From NCBI GenBank assembly GCA_002083595.1, contig MSXT01000004.1, forward strand, positions 1-64,000: a stretch of 64,000 nucleotides of DNA, read 5' to 3'. The position numbers and the translations under genes are program-made. This document shows, piece by piece, positions 53,186 through 63,016 of this stretch (the first letter of the stretch is position 1; each line of letters begins with the position of its first letter). Origin of the DNA: Proteobacteria bacterium ST_bin16 (GTDB lineage Bacteria > Pseudomonadota > Gammaproteobacteria > Burkholderiales > Nitrosomonadaceae). The notes below the pieces were generated by a model. That model did not search any database, had not been told where the DNA came from, and saw nothing but the letters and a program-made list of their open reading frames with translations.

Positions 53186-54325
53186 ATGCCACGTTTATTG
53201 ACGATTCTCGCGGTATTACTCCTGGCACTATACGGCAACCCGCCAGCCATGGCCACCGGCGTGGAAGAATCCTCACAGCCGGAAATTGTACCCGGGCCGT
53301 TGATCGTTGCACATATTGCACTGTTGCTTCCGCTTGAATCCACGGCGTTTGCAGAAGCGGCAAATGTGGTCAAAGAAGGATTTGAAGCTGCCGCGCAGCG
53401 CGGACAATCGTTGCCGCTGACAATCCGTCTGTACCCGACCAGTGACGATCCGCTCGATATCGTGATGAACTATTATCACGCCGTGACTTCCGGCGCGACC
53501 TTCGTGGTCGGACCGTTGACGCGCGACGGTGTATCCGCCATCGCTTCCAATCAAACACTAGCAGTACCGACACTGACACTCAACACGGCCGATAACCATC
53601 AGACCCTGCCTGCCAAACTATATCTATTCGGTTTGCAAACGGATACCGAAGCCGCTCAAATCGCAAAATTGGCGCTCGCAAGCGGTAGAAGCCATGCCGT
53701 TATTATCGGCGACGACAGTGCTCTATCGAAACGCCTGCAAAATGCCTTTAAACAGCGCTGGCAGGATGAATATGGAAAAACCCTCGAATCGGTGCGCTAT
53801 AGCGAGAATCCGTTGATATTGCAACAACTGCGCGAATTGACAACCGGTACTGACCGGCTGGCTTTTCTGGCCCTGGATGCCGCCAAGTCACGCATCCTGC
53901 GCGCTTATCTCGATCCGGAAGCGCCGGTGTATGCCACCTCACAGATTTTTACCGGAACCGATAACTTCCTGCTCGCTAGCGATTTGAATGGCATTCAGTT
54001 TCTCGATATGCCGTGGTTACTGCAACCCGATCACCCTGCCGTCATGGCGTATCGTCACACCGGCAAAACCAGGAGCACCGAGATGGAACGTCTCTACGCA
54101 CTGGGTATCGATGCTTTCCGTTTGATGACCAATCTGCTGCAACAGCAATTCGCCAAAGAAATTACTTTGGATGGTGTCACCGGCAATATCCGCTTCGCGC
54201 CACCCAACCTATTCACGCGCGAGCCCGTAGCGGCGCAATTCGATAATGGTAAAGTGCGATTGATCACAATACCATCGAATACGCCGGAAACACCCCAGAA
54301 TCCCCCCGAAGATGAAGGGCAGTGA
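53186..54325 (+). CDS. LpoA-like penicillin-binding-protein activator
   Basis: 379 residues from ATG 53186. Signal-type N-terminus (MPRLLTILAVLLLALYG) without a lipobox Cys at the expected spot; the rest is a periplasmic-binding-protein-like fold of the YraM/LpoA C-terminal domain: HIALLLPLESTAFAEAANVV, FVVGPLTRDGVSAIA, HAVIIGDDSALSKRLQNAFK and MERLYALGIDAFRL. Position between rsmI and yraN is that of lpoA. Shorter than E. coli LpoA because the TPR-like N-terminal domain is absent. Overlaps yraN by 14 bases. Confidence 0.88.
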   Translation: MPRLLTILAVLLLALYGNPPAMATGVEESSQPEIVPGPLIVAHIALLLPLESTAFAEAANVVKEGFEAAAQRGQSLPLTIRLYPTSDDPLDIVMNYYHAVTSGATFVVGPLTRDGVSAIASNQTLAVPTLTLNTADNHQTLPAKLYLFGLQTDTEAAQIAKLALASGRSHAVIIGDDSALSKRLQNAFKQRWQDEYGKTLESVRYSENPLILQQLRELTTGTDRLAFLALDAAKSRILRAYLDPEAPVYATSQIFTGTDNFLLASDLNGIQFLDMPWLLQPDHPAVMAYRHTGKTRSTEMERLYALGIDAFRLMTNLLQQQFAKEITLDGVTGNIRFAPPNLFTREPVAAQFDNGKVRLITIPSNTPETPQNPPEDEGQ

Positions 54326-54650
54326 CGCCGAACAAATAGCGCTAGCGTACCTGCAGCGGCAAAACCTCGTGCTCGTGGCACAGAACTACCGTTGCCGTTT
54401 CGGTGAAATCGATTTGATTATGCGCGACGGCGCAACCCTGGTTTTTGTCGAAGTCCGCATGCGTGCAAACGAATCATTCGGCGGTGCCGCCGTCAGCATC
54501 ACACCGGCGAAACAAGCCAAACTGCTAAGCACCGCCCGGCATTATCTATCCCAGCTCAATAGCGAACCGCCCTGCCGGTTTGATGCGTTGCTGTTATCGG
54601 GCATCAGTGGACAGGAAATCGAGTGGATTAAGGATGCGTTTGGCGAATAA
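54312..54650 (+). CDS. yraN: YraN family endonuclease-like protein (UPF0102)
   Basis: 112 residues. GSDAEQIALAYLQRQNLVLV, NYRCRFGEIDLIMRDGATLVF, VEVRMRA and the C-terminal FDALLLSG are the UPF0102/YraN pattern; E-x-D...V-E-V-x matches the PD-(D/E)XK-like core. Function not settled. Overlaps the LpoA-like gene. Confidence 0.95.
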   Translation: MKGSDAEQIALAYLQRQNLVLVAQNYRCRFGEIDLIMRDGATLVFVEVRMRANESFGGAAVSITPAKQAKLLSTARHYLSQLNSEPPCRFDALLLSGISGQEIEWIKDAFGE

Positions 54651-54674
54651 CCATTCAACCTGAATGAACACCCT

Positions 54675-55415
54675 TCATAAATGAATACTCCGCCCGCCAT
54701 CCACCGCAATGATCTGCCCGGTGATATAAGGCGCATCGGCAATTAAGAACTGTACGGTTTTGGCGATATCATCCGGTTCACCGCAACGTTTAAGTAAGGT
54801 GCTGGCAACAATTTGATTCCGTTCCGCTTCATTAGCCCATTCGCCGTCTTCCGGCCACAGAATGGGGCCTGGAGAAACACCATTGACGCGCACTTCGGGC
54901 GCCAGTTCCACCGCCAGCGATTTGGTCAGCGATAACAATCCACCCTTGGCGGCGTTGTAGATCACATAGTTCTTTAATGGCCGCTCGGTATGAATGTCGA
55001 CGATATTGACGATGCAGCCGTGCCGCTCCTTTAGATAGGGTGCGGCCGCTTGAGCCAGAAAAAGCGGCGCTTGGAGATTGCTGCCGACCAGATCGCGCCA
55101 ATCGTTCAGCGTACACTGTTGCAGCAGGGTCGGGAAAAAACTCGAAGCGTTGTTAATCAACACATCCAATTGGCCAAAACGGTTGACTGCTTTTTCCACC
55201 AAATCCGGCAATAATTCCGTATCGAGCAAATCCGCCTTTACCAGAGCCACGGAATCAGAGCGTTCTTGATTCAATTCGTCGTGCAGCGCTTTAGCTTCCT
55301 CGAATGAAGAGCGGTAATGCACAACCAGCCGCGCGCCTTGCGCATGCAGCCGGCGGCAAATAGCCGCCCCTACCCGCTTTGCACCACCAGTCACCAAAAT
55401 CACATTTCCTTGCAC
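54675..55415 (-). CDS. Pteridine reductase-like short-chain dehydrogenase
   Basis: 246 residues from a GTG start at 55415 (AAGGAG 6 bases upstream). NADPH-binding LVTGGAKRVGAAICRRLHA with an Arg in the pteridine-reductase-type TGGxxRxG loop, VLINNASSFFPT, catalytic Tyr-x3-Lys in VIYNAAKGGLLS, and the PGP loop GVSPGPILWPEDGEW. Resembles FolM/PTR1, reducing dihydrofolate or dihydromonapterin. Divergent from the methyltransferase gene. Confidence 0.85.
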   Translation of the reverse strand: MQGNVILVTGGAKRVGAAICRRLHAQGARLVVHYRSSFEEAKALHDELNQERSDSVALVKADLLDTELLPDLVEKAVNRFGQLDVLINNASSFFPTLLQQCTLNDWRDLVGSNLQAPLFLAQAAAPYLKERHGCIVNIVDIHTERPLKNYVIYNAAKGGLLSLTKSLAVELAPEVRVNGVSPGPILWPEDGEWANEAERNQIVASTLLKRCGEPDDIAKTVQFLIADAPYITGQIIAVDGGRSIHL

Positions 55416-55512
55416 GTACGTCTCCTTCAAAGAACTGATACACTATGGCCCATTTTACGAATAAACTTTACAATCCACTCTAACTTTATTTCCTATATCA
55501 TTGATCATAAAC

Positions 55513-56679
55513 ATGCTACCTCCCAGTGAAATTGCTTTAGCACATAGCCGATCGGTACAAGCGATGATCCGGAAAAAGATTCTTGCAGCCAATAACTGGA
55601 TCTCTTTTGAAGATTATATGAATCTTGCATTGTATGCACCTGGAATGGGTTATTACAGCAGCGGCGCAACCAAACTGGGCAGTGCAGGAGACTTCGTCAC
55701 CGCCCCGGAAATCTCTCCGCTATTTGGCCGCACACTGGCGCAACAGCTATGGCAAATTTCACAGCACCTCGCTCAGTTTAATATTCTCGAATTTGGTGCC
55801 GGTTCGGGCAAGCTGGCGCGGGATATTTTGCTGGAACTGGAAAAATGCGCTGCGTTGCCAGAGAAATATTTTATTCTTGAAGTCAGCGCCGATCTGCGTG
55901 AACGGCAGCAATCACGCCTTATGCAAGAAATACCCCATCTTGCGGATCGAATCGAATGGCTGGAGCAGTTACCCGGTCAATTTACCGGCGTCGTGCTCGC
56001 CAATGAAGTATTGGATGCAATGCCGGTTCATGTCGTCAGATGGCATGATGATACCGTGCTGGAACGCGGCGTGACTTGGCAAGACAATCAATTCGCATGG
56101 CAGGATCGTCCCATTGAAGATGCGGAACTGCATACCATAGCCAATCAGCTGACATCCGAAATTAATCCGAGTAATTACCCTCTCGATTACGTCAGCGAAA
56201 TCAATCTTGCCGCCGTTCATTTCATGCGCAGCCTGGCGAGCACGCTGCAACAAGGGGTCATATTGCTCATCGATTATGGCTTTGGCCGCAGCGAATATTA
56301 TCACCCGCAACGCAGCCAGGGTACGCTGATGTGCCATTACCGCCATCATGCGCATGACGACCCGTTTTATCTGCCCGGATTGCAAGATATTACCAGTCAT
56401 GTCGATTTCAGCGCCATCACCCAAGCCGGACAAAGTGGCGGACTAGCGCTTCTGGGCTACACAACACAAGCCTATTTTCTGCTCAATTGCGGCATCACTG
56501 AAATTCTCGCGCAAACATCCGCGGAAGATACCAGCCATTACTTGCCGCAATCGAATCAATTACAAAAACTGGTCAGTCCGGCTGAAATGGGAGAGCTATT
56601 TAAAGTGATCGCTTTTGGAAAAAACTTTTCTGCGCCGCTGAGCGGATTTAATTCTGGCGACATGAGCCGCCTATTATAA
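55513..56679 (+). CDS. MidA/NDUFAF7-family SAM-dependent methyltransferase
   Basis: 388 residues (upstream TTG 55501 is possible). DYMNLALYAPGMGYYSSGATKLGSAGDFVTAPEISPLFG is the DUF185/MidA signature, then ILEFGAGSGKLARDIL (SAM site), LANEVLDAMPVHVVRW and LIDYGFGRSEYYHPQRSQGT. Eukaryotic homologue NDUFAF7 methylates an Arg of complex I; the bacterial substrate is not established. Confidence 0.93.
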   Translation: MLPPSEIALAHSRSVQAMIRKKILAANNWISFEDYMNLALYAPGMGYYSSGATKLGSAGDFVTAPEISPLFGRTLAQQLWQISQHLAQFNILEFGAGSGKLARDILLELEKCAALPEKYFILEVSADLRERQQSRLMQEIPHLADRIEWLEQLPGQFTGVVLANEVLDAMPVHVVRWHDDTVLERGVTWQDNQFAWQDRPIEDAELHTIANQLTSEINPSNYPLDYVSEINLAAVHFMRSLASTLQQGVILLIDYGFGRSEYYHPQRSQGTLMCHYRHHAHDDPFYLPGLQDITSHVDFSAITQAGQSGGLALLGYTTQAYFLLNCGITEILAQTSAEDTSHYLPQSNQLQKLVSPAEMGELFKVIAFGKNFSAPLSGFNSGDMSRLL

Positions 56680-56842
56680 CAATGCGATTCCGGTAAAGAA
56701 GACAAGAAACCTGCCGATTCACCTAACGGGCAAATTTTCTTCAATGTCATTGCGATCAGTACTTTATTCTTCTAAATATCAATTAAATAATAAGAAGTTA
56801 GCAGTTACTGATAGTGCCAACTAAAATTTTGAGACCGAGTCA

Positions 56843-57727
56843 ATGTTGATTATTAACAAACTGGAATTCAGCCAAAACTTCCGCAGTATCCTGCAGCAAG
56901 CCGGGCAAATTCCTCCGCTACCGGAGACTGCGCGTGAACTATTCAAGTTACGCAACAATCCGGAAGCCAATCTGGAGCAGCTGGCGGGAGTCATTGAGAA
57001 AGATCCCAGTCTGGCAGCTTTTATTATGAAATATGCCCGTATGTCCATTTTCGGCTACGGCAACCGGATCAATTCGGTTCATCATGCCGTATCGCTGGTA
57101 CTCGGCTTTAACACCGCACTTAATTTAGCCATGGGCATCGTCTCATCCGGTTGCCTCAAGCTACCGAATCACGGCACACTCGGCCGTATCCGCATTTGGC
57201 ATCAAACCTTGGAATGTGCTGCCTTGTGCCGCGAACTTTGCCAGATCATGACGGAAAAGCATCTCGTCAATTGCGAGCTGATTTATTTGAGCGGGTTATT
57301 TCACAATTTTGGATATTTATTATTCGGGCACCTTTACCCTAAAGAATTCGCTTATCTGAATGACTTGGTGACCCGCTACCCAGAACAAGAGGCGCGCACA
57401 TTGCAGCAGCAAGTTTTTGGCATCACCCACGATACGATCGGCATGTATCTGATCAAAGCGTGGGATCTGCCGGAAGAAATAGCCGTTGCGGTTGCCGAGC
57501 AAAATTTTCCGGATTACTCGGGTAAACATGCCTCCTATGTCAAACTGCTCGCAATCGCTAACCGCCTGCGGCAGGATCAAACGCAAGCTGACGGCTGCCC
57601 GTATATCGATACATCTTCACTGATGGAGTGCTTGGGAATCGATGCCATACAAGCTAAAGCAGTACAAGAAAAAATACGCGGCTGCCAAAAAGAGTTTCGT
57701 ACATTGGCGCAAGATTTAGCGACATAA
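56843..57727 (+). CDS. HDOD-domain protein
   Basis: 294 residues. IPPLPETARELFKLRNNPEA with LAGVIEKDPSLAAFIMKYAR, INSVHHAVSLVLGFNTALNLA and LIYLSGLFHNFGYLLFG are typical HDOD; the HD metal residues are not conserved, as usual in this family. HDOD proteins are signalling/stress regulators. Single gene upstream of the his operon. Confidence 0.9.
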   Translation: MLIINKLEFSQNFRSILQQAGQIPPLPETARELFKLRNNPEANLEQLAGVIEKDPSLAAFIMKYARMSIFGYGNRINSVHHAVSLVLGFNTALNLAMGIVSSGCLKLPNHGTLGRIRIWHQTLECAALCRELCQIMTEKHLVNCELIYLSGLFHNFGYLLFGHLYPKEFAYLNDLVTRYPEQEARTLQQQVFGITHDTIGMYLIKAWDLPEEIAVAVAEQNFPDYSGKHASYVKLLAIANRLRQDQTQADGCPYIDTSSLMECLGIDAIQAKAVQEKIRGCQKEFRTLAQDLAT

Positions 57728-57822
57728 AGAGGCGCCATCCCCCATCACTGCTGAGTGCCAGTGAATAAATGCCTGGCGACAAGTTGAACTATAAACCCTG
57801 TATTGAGTTAAAATAGGCGCCT

Positions 57823-58908
57823 ATGCCTAATTTTTATAGCCCAGAAGACATTATCCGTCCGGAAATTCTCGCGTTATCCGCTTATCATGTGCCTCCGGCA
57901 ACCGGCATGATCAAGCTGGATGCGATGGAAAATCCCTATCCGCTACCGTCTGCGCTCCGTGATGAAATCGCTCAACTGACACTGCATGCGCCTGTCAATC
58001 GTTATCCCGATGCCAGCGCCGCTCCGCTTAAAGCAACGTTACGTCAGGCTCTGGGCATTGCCGATAACATGGATATTCTGTTGGGTAACGGATCGGATGA
58101 GATCATCCAAATCATCGCCATGGCGGTCGCCAAACCCGGTGCTGTGCTGATGAGCGTTGAACCGGCATTTGTGATGTTCCGGATGATTGCTACGTTTGCG
58201 AATATTCAATATGCCGGAGTACCGCTACGGAAAGATTTCTCGCTGGATCTGGATGTCATGTTAGCGGCGATTGCTCAACATCGGCCTGCAGTCATTTTCC
58301 TGGCCTACCCGAACAACCCGACAGGCAATTTATTTGATCCGGCAGCGATTGAACGCATTCTGCAAACCACTTCGGGCGTTGTCGTCGTCGATGAGGCTTA
58401 TCACGCTTTTGCGGACGCGAGCTTTATCGACAAACTCAGTCAATATCCGAATTTACTGCTGATGCGAACATTATCCAAATCAGGATTGGCCGGCTTGCGG
58501 CTTGGGCTTCTGATTGGCCGGTCCGAATGGCTAAAACAACTGGAAAAGGTGCGTCTGCCTTATAATATTGGCATAATGACACAGTTGATTGCAGAAAAAG
58601 TATTGCATCATACCGCGGTATTATCGCAGCAAGCCGAAGCCATCAAATCGGAACGCACGAAAATGAACGCATTTCTTGGTACAATGCACGGCGTTGAAGT
58701 ATATCCGTCCGATGCAAACTTTATTTTGTTTCGTGTCAATGCAGCCAGCCGGATTTTTCAGGCGCTCAAACAACATAATATACTGATCAAAAACCTGGAT
58801 GGTACTCATCCTTTATTAGAGAATTGCTTGCGTGTGACCGTGGGTACCCCCGATGAAAATTCACAATTTTGCGCGGCATTACGTACCATTCTGAGTGAAA
58901 CAGTTTAG
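57823..58908 (+). CDS. hisC: Histidinol-phosphate aminotransferase
   Basis: 361 residues, PLP enzyme: IKLDAMENPYPLP, NRYPDASAAPLKATLRQALG, LLGNGSDEIIQIIAMAV, FLAYPNNPTGNLFDP, VVVDEAYHAFAD and the PLP lysine in RTLSKSGLAGLRLG. Starts the his operon, which runs hisC-hisB-hisH-hisA-hisF-hisI-hisE. Confidence 0.96.
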   Translation: MPNFYSPEDIIRPEILALSAYHVPPATGMIKLDAMENPYPLPSALRDEIAQLTLHAPVNRYPDASAAPLKATLRQALGIADNMDILLGNGSDEIIQIIAMAVAKPGAVLMSVEPAFVMFRMIATFANIQYAGVPLRKDFSLDLDVMLAAIAQHRPAVIFLAYPNNPTGNLFDPAAIERILQTTSGVVVVDEAYHAFADASFIDKLSQYPNLLLMRTLSKSGLAGLRLGLLIGRSEWLKQLEKVRLPYNIGIMTQLIAEKVLHHTAVLSQQAEAIKSERTKMNAFLGTMHGVEVYPSDANFILFRVNAASRIFQALKQHNILIKNLDGTHPLLENCLRVTVGTPDENSQFCAALRTILSETV

Positions 58909-58951
58909 AATCCTTTCAAATTTCCTTGCATTCATCCAAGATTAATCATCT

Positions 58952-59539
58952 ATGCGCCGGGCACAAGTCATAAGAAATACGCTGGAAACCCAGATCAGTG
59001 TCAATCTGAATTTGGACGGAACAGGTCAATCCACACTCGAAACCGGTGTGGCGTTTCTCGACCATATGCTCGATCAGATCGCGCGTCATGGCATGATCGA
59101 TCTTGCCATTGCCGCAAAAGGCGACTTGCATATCGACGCCCATCATACCGTTGAAGATATCGGCATCACTTTGGGCCAGGCATTTGCCAAAGCGGTGGGC
59201 GATAAAAAAGGATTGCGCCGCTATGGTCATGCTTACGTGCCATTGGACGAAGCATTATCGCGTGTGGTCATCGATTTATCCGGCCGTCCGGGCTTGGTCT
59301 TCAATGTCGCTTTCACGCGCGCGCGTATCGGTGATTTTGATGTCGATCTGTTTCATGAATTCTTCCAGGGCCTTACGAATCATGCCTTGATAACGCTGCA
59401 TATCGACAATTTATCCGGCAGAAATGCGCATCACCAGGCCGAAACCGTCTTTAAAGCATTCGGGCGTGCCCTGCGCATGGCGATCGAGCACGATCCCGCA
59501 GCAGCCGGAATTATTCCATCCACCAAAGGTACTTTGTAA
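58952..59539 (+). CDS. hisB: Imidazoleglycerol-phosphate dehydratase
   Basis: 195 residues, monofunctional HisB: GVAFLDHMLDQIARHGMIDL, IDAHHTVEDIGITLGQA, RYGHAYVPLDEAL and AHHQAETVFKAFGRALR, with all metal-binding His repeats. 43 bases after hisC. Confidence 0.97.
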   Translation: MRRAQVIRNTLETQISVNLNLDGTGQSTLETGVAFLDHMLDQIARHGMIDLAIAAKGDLHIDAHHTVEDIGITLGQAFAKAVGDKKGLRRYGHAYVPLDEALSRVVIDLSGRPGLVFNVAFTRARIGDFDVDLFHEFFQGLTNHALITLHIDNLSGRNAHHQAETVFKAFGRALRMAIEHDPAAAGIIPSTKGTL

Positions 59540-59565
59540 GTCACTTTGCTTCTATACATCACGGT

Positions 59566-60210
59566 ATGACTGATATCGCAATTGTTGATTATGGAATGGG
59601 AAATTTACGTTCCGTTCATAAAGCGCTTGAACATGTGGCACCAACGGTTTCAACAACGGTCACCAGCGACCCTGACATCGTTCGCAAAGCCAATCGAGTC
59701 GTGGTGCCTGGGCAAGGCGCCATGCGTAACTGTATCGATGAGCTGGAAACTCGCGGATTGCGCGAGGCCGTCATCGAGGCCGCTAAGCACAAACCTTTTC
59801 TTGGCATCTGCCTGGGTCTGCAAATGCTGTTCGAGGAAAGCGAGGAAGGAAATGTCAAAGGCTTGAACATCCTGCCCGGAAAAGTCGTGCGCTTTCCGGC
59901 TTCAGCCATGACAACTGCAGATGGACAGAAGCTGAAAGTGCCGCACATGGGCTGGAATCAAGTATATCAGGCGGTCAAACATCCTTTATGGGAAGGCATC
60001 GTGGCGGATGCGCGCTTTTATTTCGTGCACAGCTATTATGTTGCAACACCCGATACGGCATTGATCGCGGCACAAAGCCATTATCCTTTCCCATTTACTT
60101 GCGCCGTTGCAAAAGATAACATTTTCGCGGTACAGTTCCATCCGGAAAAGAGTCAACTGGCAGGATTAACCCTGTTGAGTAACTTTGCCAAATGGACACC
60201 GCACTTCTAA
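59566..60210 (+). CDS. hisH: Imidazole glycerol phosphate synthase, glutaminase subunit
   Basis: 214 residues, class I glutamine amidotransferase: IVDYGMGNLRSVHKALEHV, PFLGICLGLQMLFE (nucleophile Cys), VPHMGWNQV, FYFVHSYY and the His-Glu of VQFHPEKSQ. Partners HisF to make IGP and AICAR. Confidence 0.97.
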   Translation: MTDIAIVDYGMGNLRSVHKALEHVAPTVSTTVTSDPDIVRKANRVVVPGQGAMRNCIDELETRGLREAVIEAAKHKPFLGICLGLQMLFEESEEGNVKGLNILPGKVVRFPASAMTTADGQKLKVPHMGWNQVYQAVKHPLWEGIVADARFYFVHSYYVATPDTALIAAQSHYPFPFTCAVAKDNIFAVQFHPEKSQLAGLTLLSNFAKWTPHF

Positions 60211-60263
60211 AACCAAAAGTAGTAAACTGACTCTGTTAATCAACTATCAACTCTGATTAAGCT

Positions 60264-61019
60264 ATGCTGATTATTCCTGCAATAGATCTTAAAGATGGAC
60301 ATTGTGTCCGGCTCAAACAAGGGGTTATGGAAGACGCTACGGTGTTTTCCGAGAACCCCGGCGAAATGGCGGCGCACTGGCTGAATCAAGGCGCGCGTAG
60401 ACTTCATCTGGTCGACTTAAACGGTGCATTTGCCGGAAAACCGAGAAATGAAGCTGCGATCCGTGAAATTGTTGACGCCCTGGGCGACCAGATTCCAATT
60501 CAATTGGGCGGCGGCATTCGCGATCTCGATACGATTGAACGTTATCTCGATGATGGCATCACGTACATCATTATCGGTACCGCAGCCATTAAAATTCCAG
60601 GATTCCTGCAAGATGCCTGCAATGCATTTCCAGGACAGATCATGGTCGGACTGGACGCCAAGGAAGGCAAAGTGGCGGTGGATGGCTGGTCCAAAATCAC
60701 CGGACATGATGTCATCGATCTGGCGAAGAAATTTGAAAGCTATGGCGTAGAGGCAGTTATCTACACGGATATCGGCAGAGACGGCATGCTGAACGGCATC
60801 AACATCAATGCCACCGTTGAACTGGCCAGACAGCTCACCATACCGGTCATCGCCAGCGGTGGCATCACCAACATCAATGATATCCACAAACTGTGCGAAA
60901 TCGAATCGGAAGGCATCATGGGCGCCATTACTGGGCGTGCTATTTATGAAGGTTCGCTGGATTTCAAGGAAGCGCAGGTACTGGCTGACAAACTCAGCAA
61001 AGATAATGGCATCTCCTGA
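60264..61019 (+). CDS. hisA: ProFAR isomerase
   Basis: 251 residues, TIM barrel: IIPAIDLKDGHCVRLKQG (catalytic Asp), LHLVDLNGAF, IQLGGGIRDL, YIIIGTAA, VIYTDIGRDGML and VIASGGITNIND. 53 bases after hisH. Confidence 0.97.
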   Translation: MLIIPAIDLKDGHCVRLKQGVMEDATVFSENPGEMAAHWLNQGARRLHLVDLNGAFAGKPRNEAAIREIVDALGDQIPIQLGGGIRDLDTIERYLDDGITYIIIGTAAIKIPGFLQDACNAFPGQIMVGLDAKEGKVAVDGWSKITGHDVIDLAKKFESYGVEAVIYTDIGRDGMLNGININATVELARQLTIPVIASGGITNINDIHKLCEIESEGIMGAITGRAIYEGSLDFKEAQVLADKLSKDNGIS

Positions 61020-61090
61020 TGCTGCCCCGCTGACAATCACTACCGCACACATTATTTCCTTCTCATTTTCACAACCGGCTTTTAAATCCG

Positions 61091-61864
61091 ATGAGCCTCG
61101 CTAAACGTATCATTCCATGCCTGGACGTAACCAACGGGCGTGTGGTTAAAGGTGTAAACTTCGTTGAACTGCGCGACGCGGGCGATCCGGTGGAAATCTC
61201 GCGCCGCTATGATGAGCAAGGCGCGGATGAACTCACCTTTCTCGACATCACCGCCAGCTCGGATAATCGCGACCTGATTCTGCACATCATTGAAGCTGTA
61301 GCAACACAAGTATTCATACCGCTGACAGTTGGCGGCGGTGTGCGCCAGGTAGCGGATGTCCGCCGCCTGCTCAATGCCGGTGCCGACAAAGTCAGTATCA
61401 ATACCTCGGCCGTTCTGAATCCGCAGCTGGTCGCCGACGCATCCGATCATTACGGCTCGCAATGTATTGTGGTGGCAATCGATGCCAAACAAGTCAATCC
61501 ACCCGGCGCTACGCCGCGCTGGGAAGTTTTCACCCACGGCGGACGTAAAGCAACCGGTATCGATGCCATTGAGTGGGCCATCAAAATGCAGTCGTTCGGT
61601 GCCGGTGAAATTTTACTCACCAGCATGGATAGGGATGGCACACGAAATGGTTTTGATCTTGCCTTGACACGCGCGATATCGGACGCCATCGATATTCCGG
61701 TCATCGCCAGCGGCGGAGTTGGCAATCTGGATCATCTGGTCGACGGTATCTTGCAAGGGCATGCGGATGCGGTGTTGGCCGCCAGTATTTTTCACTATGG
61801 CGAATTTACCGTGCAGCAGGCCAAACAGTATATGGCGCAGCATGGTATTGAAGTGCGGTTATAA
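61091..61864 (+). CDS. hisF: Imidazole glycerol phosphate synthase, cyclase subunit
   Basis: 257 residues: AKRIIPCLDVTNGRVVKGVNF (catalytic Asp), ADELTFLDITAS, LTVGGGVRQ, GADKVSINTSAV, EILLTSMDRDGTRNGFDL and VIASGGVGNLDHL. Acts with HisH. Confidence 0.97.
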   Translation: MSLAKRIIPCLDVTNGRVVKGVNFVELRDAGDPVEISRRYDEQGADELTFLDITASSDNRDLILHIIEAVATQVFIPLTVGGGVRQVADVRRLLNAGADKVSINTSAVLNPQLVADASDHYGSQCIVVAIDAKQVNPPGATPRWEVFTHGGRKATGIDAIEWAIKMQSFGAGEILLTSMDRDGTRNGFDLALTRAISDAIDIPVIASGGVGNLDHLVDGILQGHADAVLAASIFHYGEFTVQQAKQYMAQHGIEVRL

Positions 61865-61915
61865 TGTTAGAATCGCCGGTGAAATTTATAACTGAACGAA
61901 AGTACTGCTTACTGT

Positions 61916-62308
61916 ATGCCTCCTGATACTTGGCTTAGCAAAATCAATTGGTCGGAAGATGGATTGATACCGGTCATCGCCCAAGAAGCGGATAGCGGAA
62001 AAATCCTCATGGTCGCCTGGATGAATCGCGAAGCGCTCAAGCTGACCGTCGAGAAACGTGAAGCCGTATACTGGTCACGTTCGCGTAAGAAACTGTGGCA
62101 CAAGGGCGAAGAATCGGGGCACACACAAAAAGTAAAAGAAATTTATTTGGATTGCGACGAAGATGTATTGCTGCTCGTAGTCGAACAAACCGGCGGAATC
62201 GCCTGCCATACCGGGCGGCACAGCTGTTTCTTCCAGAAACTGGAAGGTACTGAATGGGTTACCGTAGCCCCCATTATCAAAGATCCGGACGAAATTTACA
62301 CCCAATGA
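61916..62308 (+). CDS. hisI: Phosphoribosyl-AMP cyclohydrolase
   Basis: 130 residues: LIPVIAQEADSGKILMVAWMN, YWSRSRKKLWHKGEESGHTQ, IYLDCDEDVLLLVVEQTG and GIACHTGRHSCFF, including the zinc Cys residues. Stop overlaps hisE start by 4 bases. Confidence 0.97.
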   Translation: MPPDTWLSKINWSEDGLIPVIAQEADSGKILMVAWMNREALKLTVEKREAVYWSRSRKKLWHKGEESGHTQKVKEIYLDCDEDVLLLVVEQTGGIACHTGRHSCFFQKLEGTEWVTVAPIIKDPDEIYTQ

Positions 62309-62631
62309 CCGATACCACCATTCTTCGCCGCCTCGCGGAAACCATCGAAGCGCGCAAATCAGCCGATGCGAACAGCTCGTACGTTGCCAAACTGCTACAT
62401 GGCGGACAGGACAAAATACTCAAGAAAATCGCGGAAGAGTCTGCCGAAACGTTGATGGCGTCCAAAGATGGCAATACCGACCAGGTGATTTATGAAACCG
62501 CTGATCTATGGTTTCACTGTCTGATATTGCTCGCACACCACGGACTGACGCCGGACGATGTACTGCGCGAACTGGAAAGACGCGAAGGCGTCTCCGGCAT
62601 CGTAGAAAAAGCCTCTCGAAAACCGGATTAG
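62305..62631 (+). CDS. hisE: Phosphoribosyl-ATP pyrophosphatase
   Basis: 108 residues from ATG 62305: RRLAETIEARKSADANSSYV, KLLHGGQDKILKKIAEESAE and DLWFHCLILLAHHGLTPDDV, the MazG-like HisE. Separate from HisI, as in most beta-proteobacteria. Translationally coupled to hisI. Confidence 0.96.
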   Translation: MTDTTILRRLAETIEARKSADANSSYVAKLLHGGQDKILKKIAEESAETLMASKDGNTDQVIYETADLWFHCLILLAHHGLTPDDVLRELERREGVSGIVEKASRKPD

Positions 62632-62633
62632 CC

Positions 62634-62984
62634 ATGGATAACTGTATATTCTGCAAAATCGCACGCAAAGAAATCCCATCCAACAAAGTGTACGAAGATG
62701 ATGATATTCTCGCGTTTCACGATATCAATCCGGCCGCACCGGTGCATTTCTTGCTGATCCCCAAGCTGCACATCGATTCACTCGCAGACGCGCAAGATAA
62801 TCATCAGGATTTACTGGGGAAAATGCTATTATTAGCGCCTAAACTGGCGAAAGCGCAAGGCTGCGAAGATGGTTTCCGCACGATCATCAATACCGGACGG
62901 GCAGGCGGACAAGAGGTATTTCATATCCATTTCCACATCATCGGCGGCCGGGAACATCTGCCTGGGATGATTCACCACGGCTAG
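62634..62984 (+). CDS. HIT-family nucleotide hydrolase/transferase
   Basis: 116 residues from ATG 62634: NCIFCKIARKEIPSNKVYED, FHDINPAAPVHFLLIPKLHI and the histidine triad FHIHFHIIGG. HinT-like purine nucleoside phosphoramidase. Two bases after the hisE stop and usual between hisE and tatA in these bacteria. Confidence 0.95.
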   Translation: MDNCIFCKIARKEIPSNKVYEDDDILAFHDINPAAPVHFLLIPKLHIDSLADAQDNHQDLLGKMLLLAPKLAKAQGCEDGFRTIINTGRAGGQEVFHIHFHIIGGREHLPGMIHHG

Positions 62985-63016
62985 GCCAGCACTGTTCCAT
63001 TTCACAGGAGAAAGTC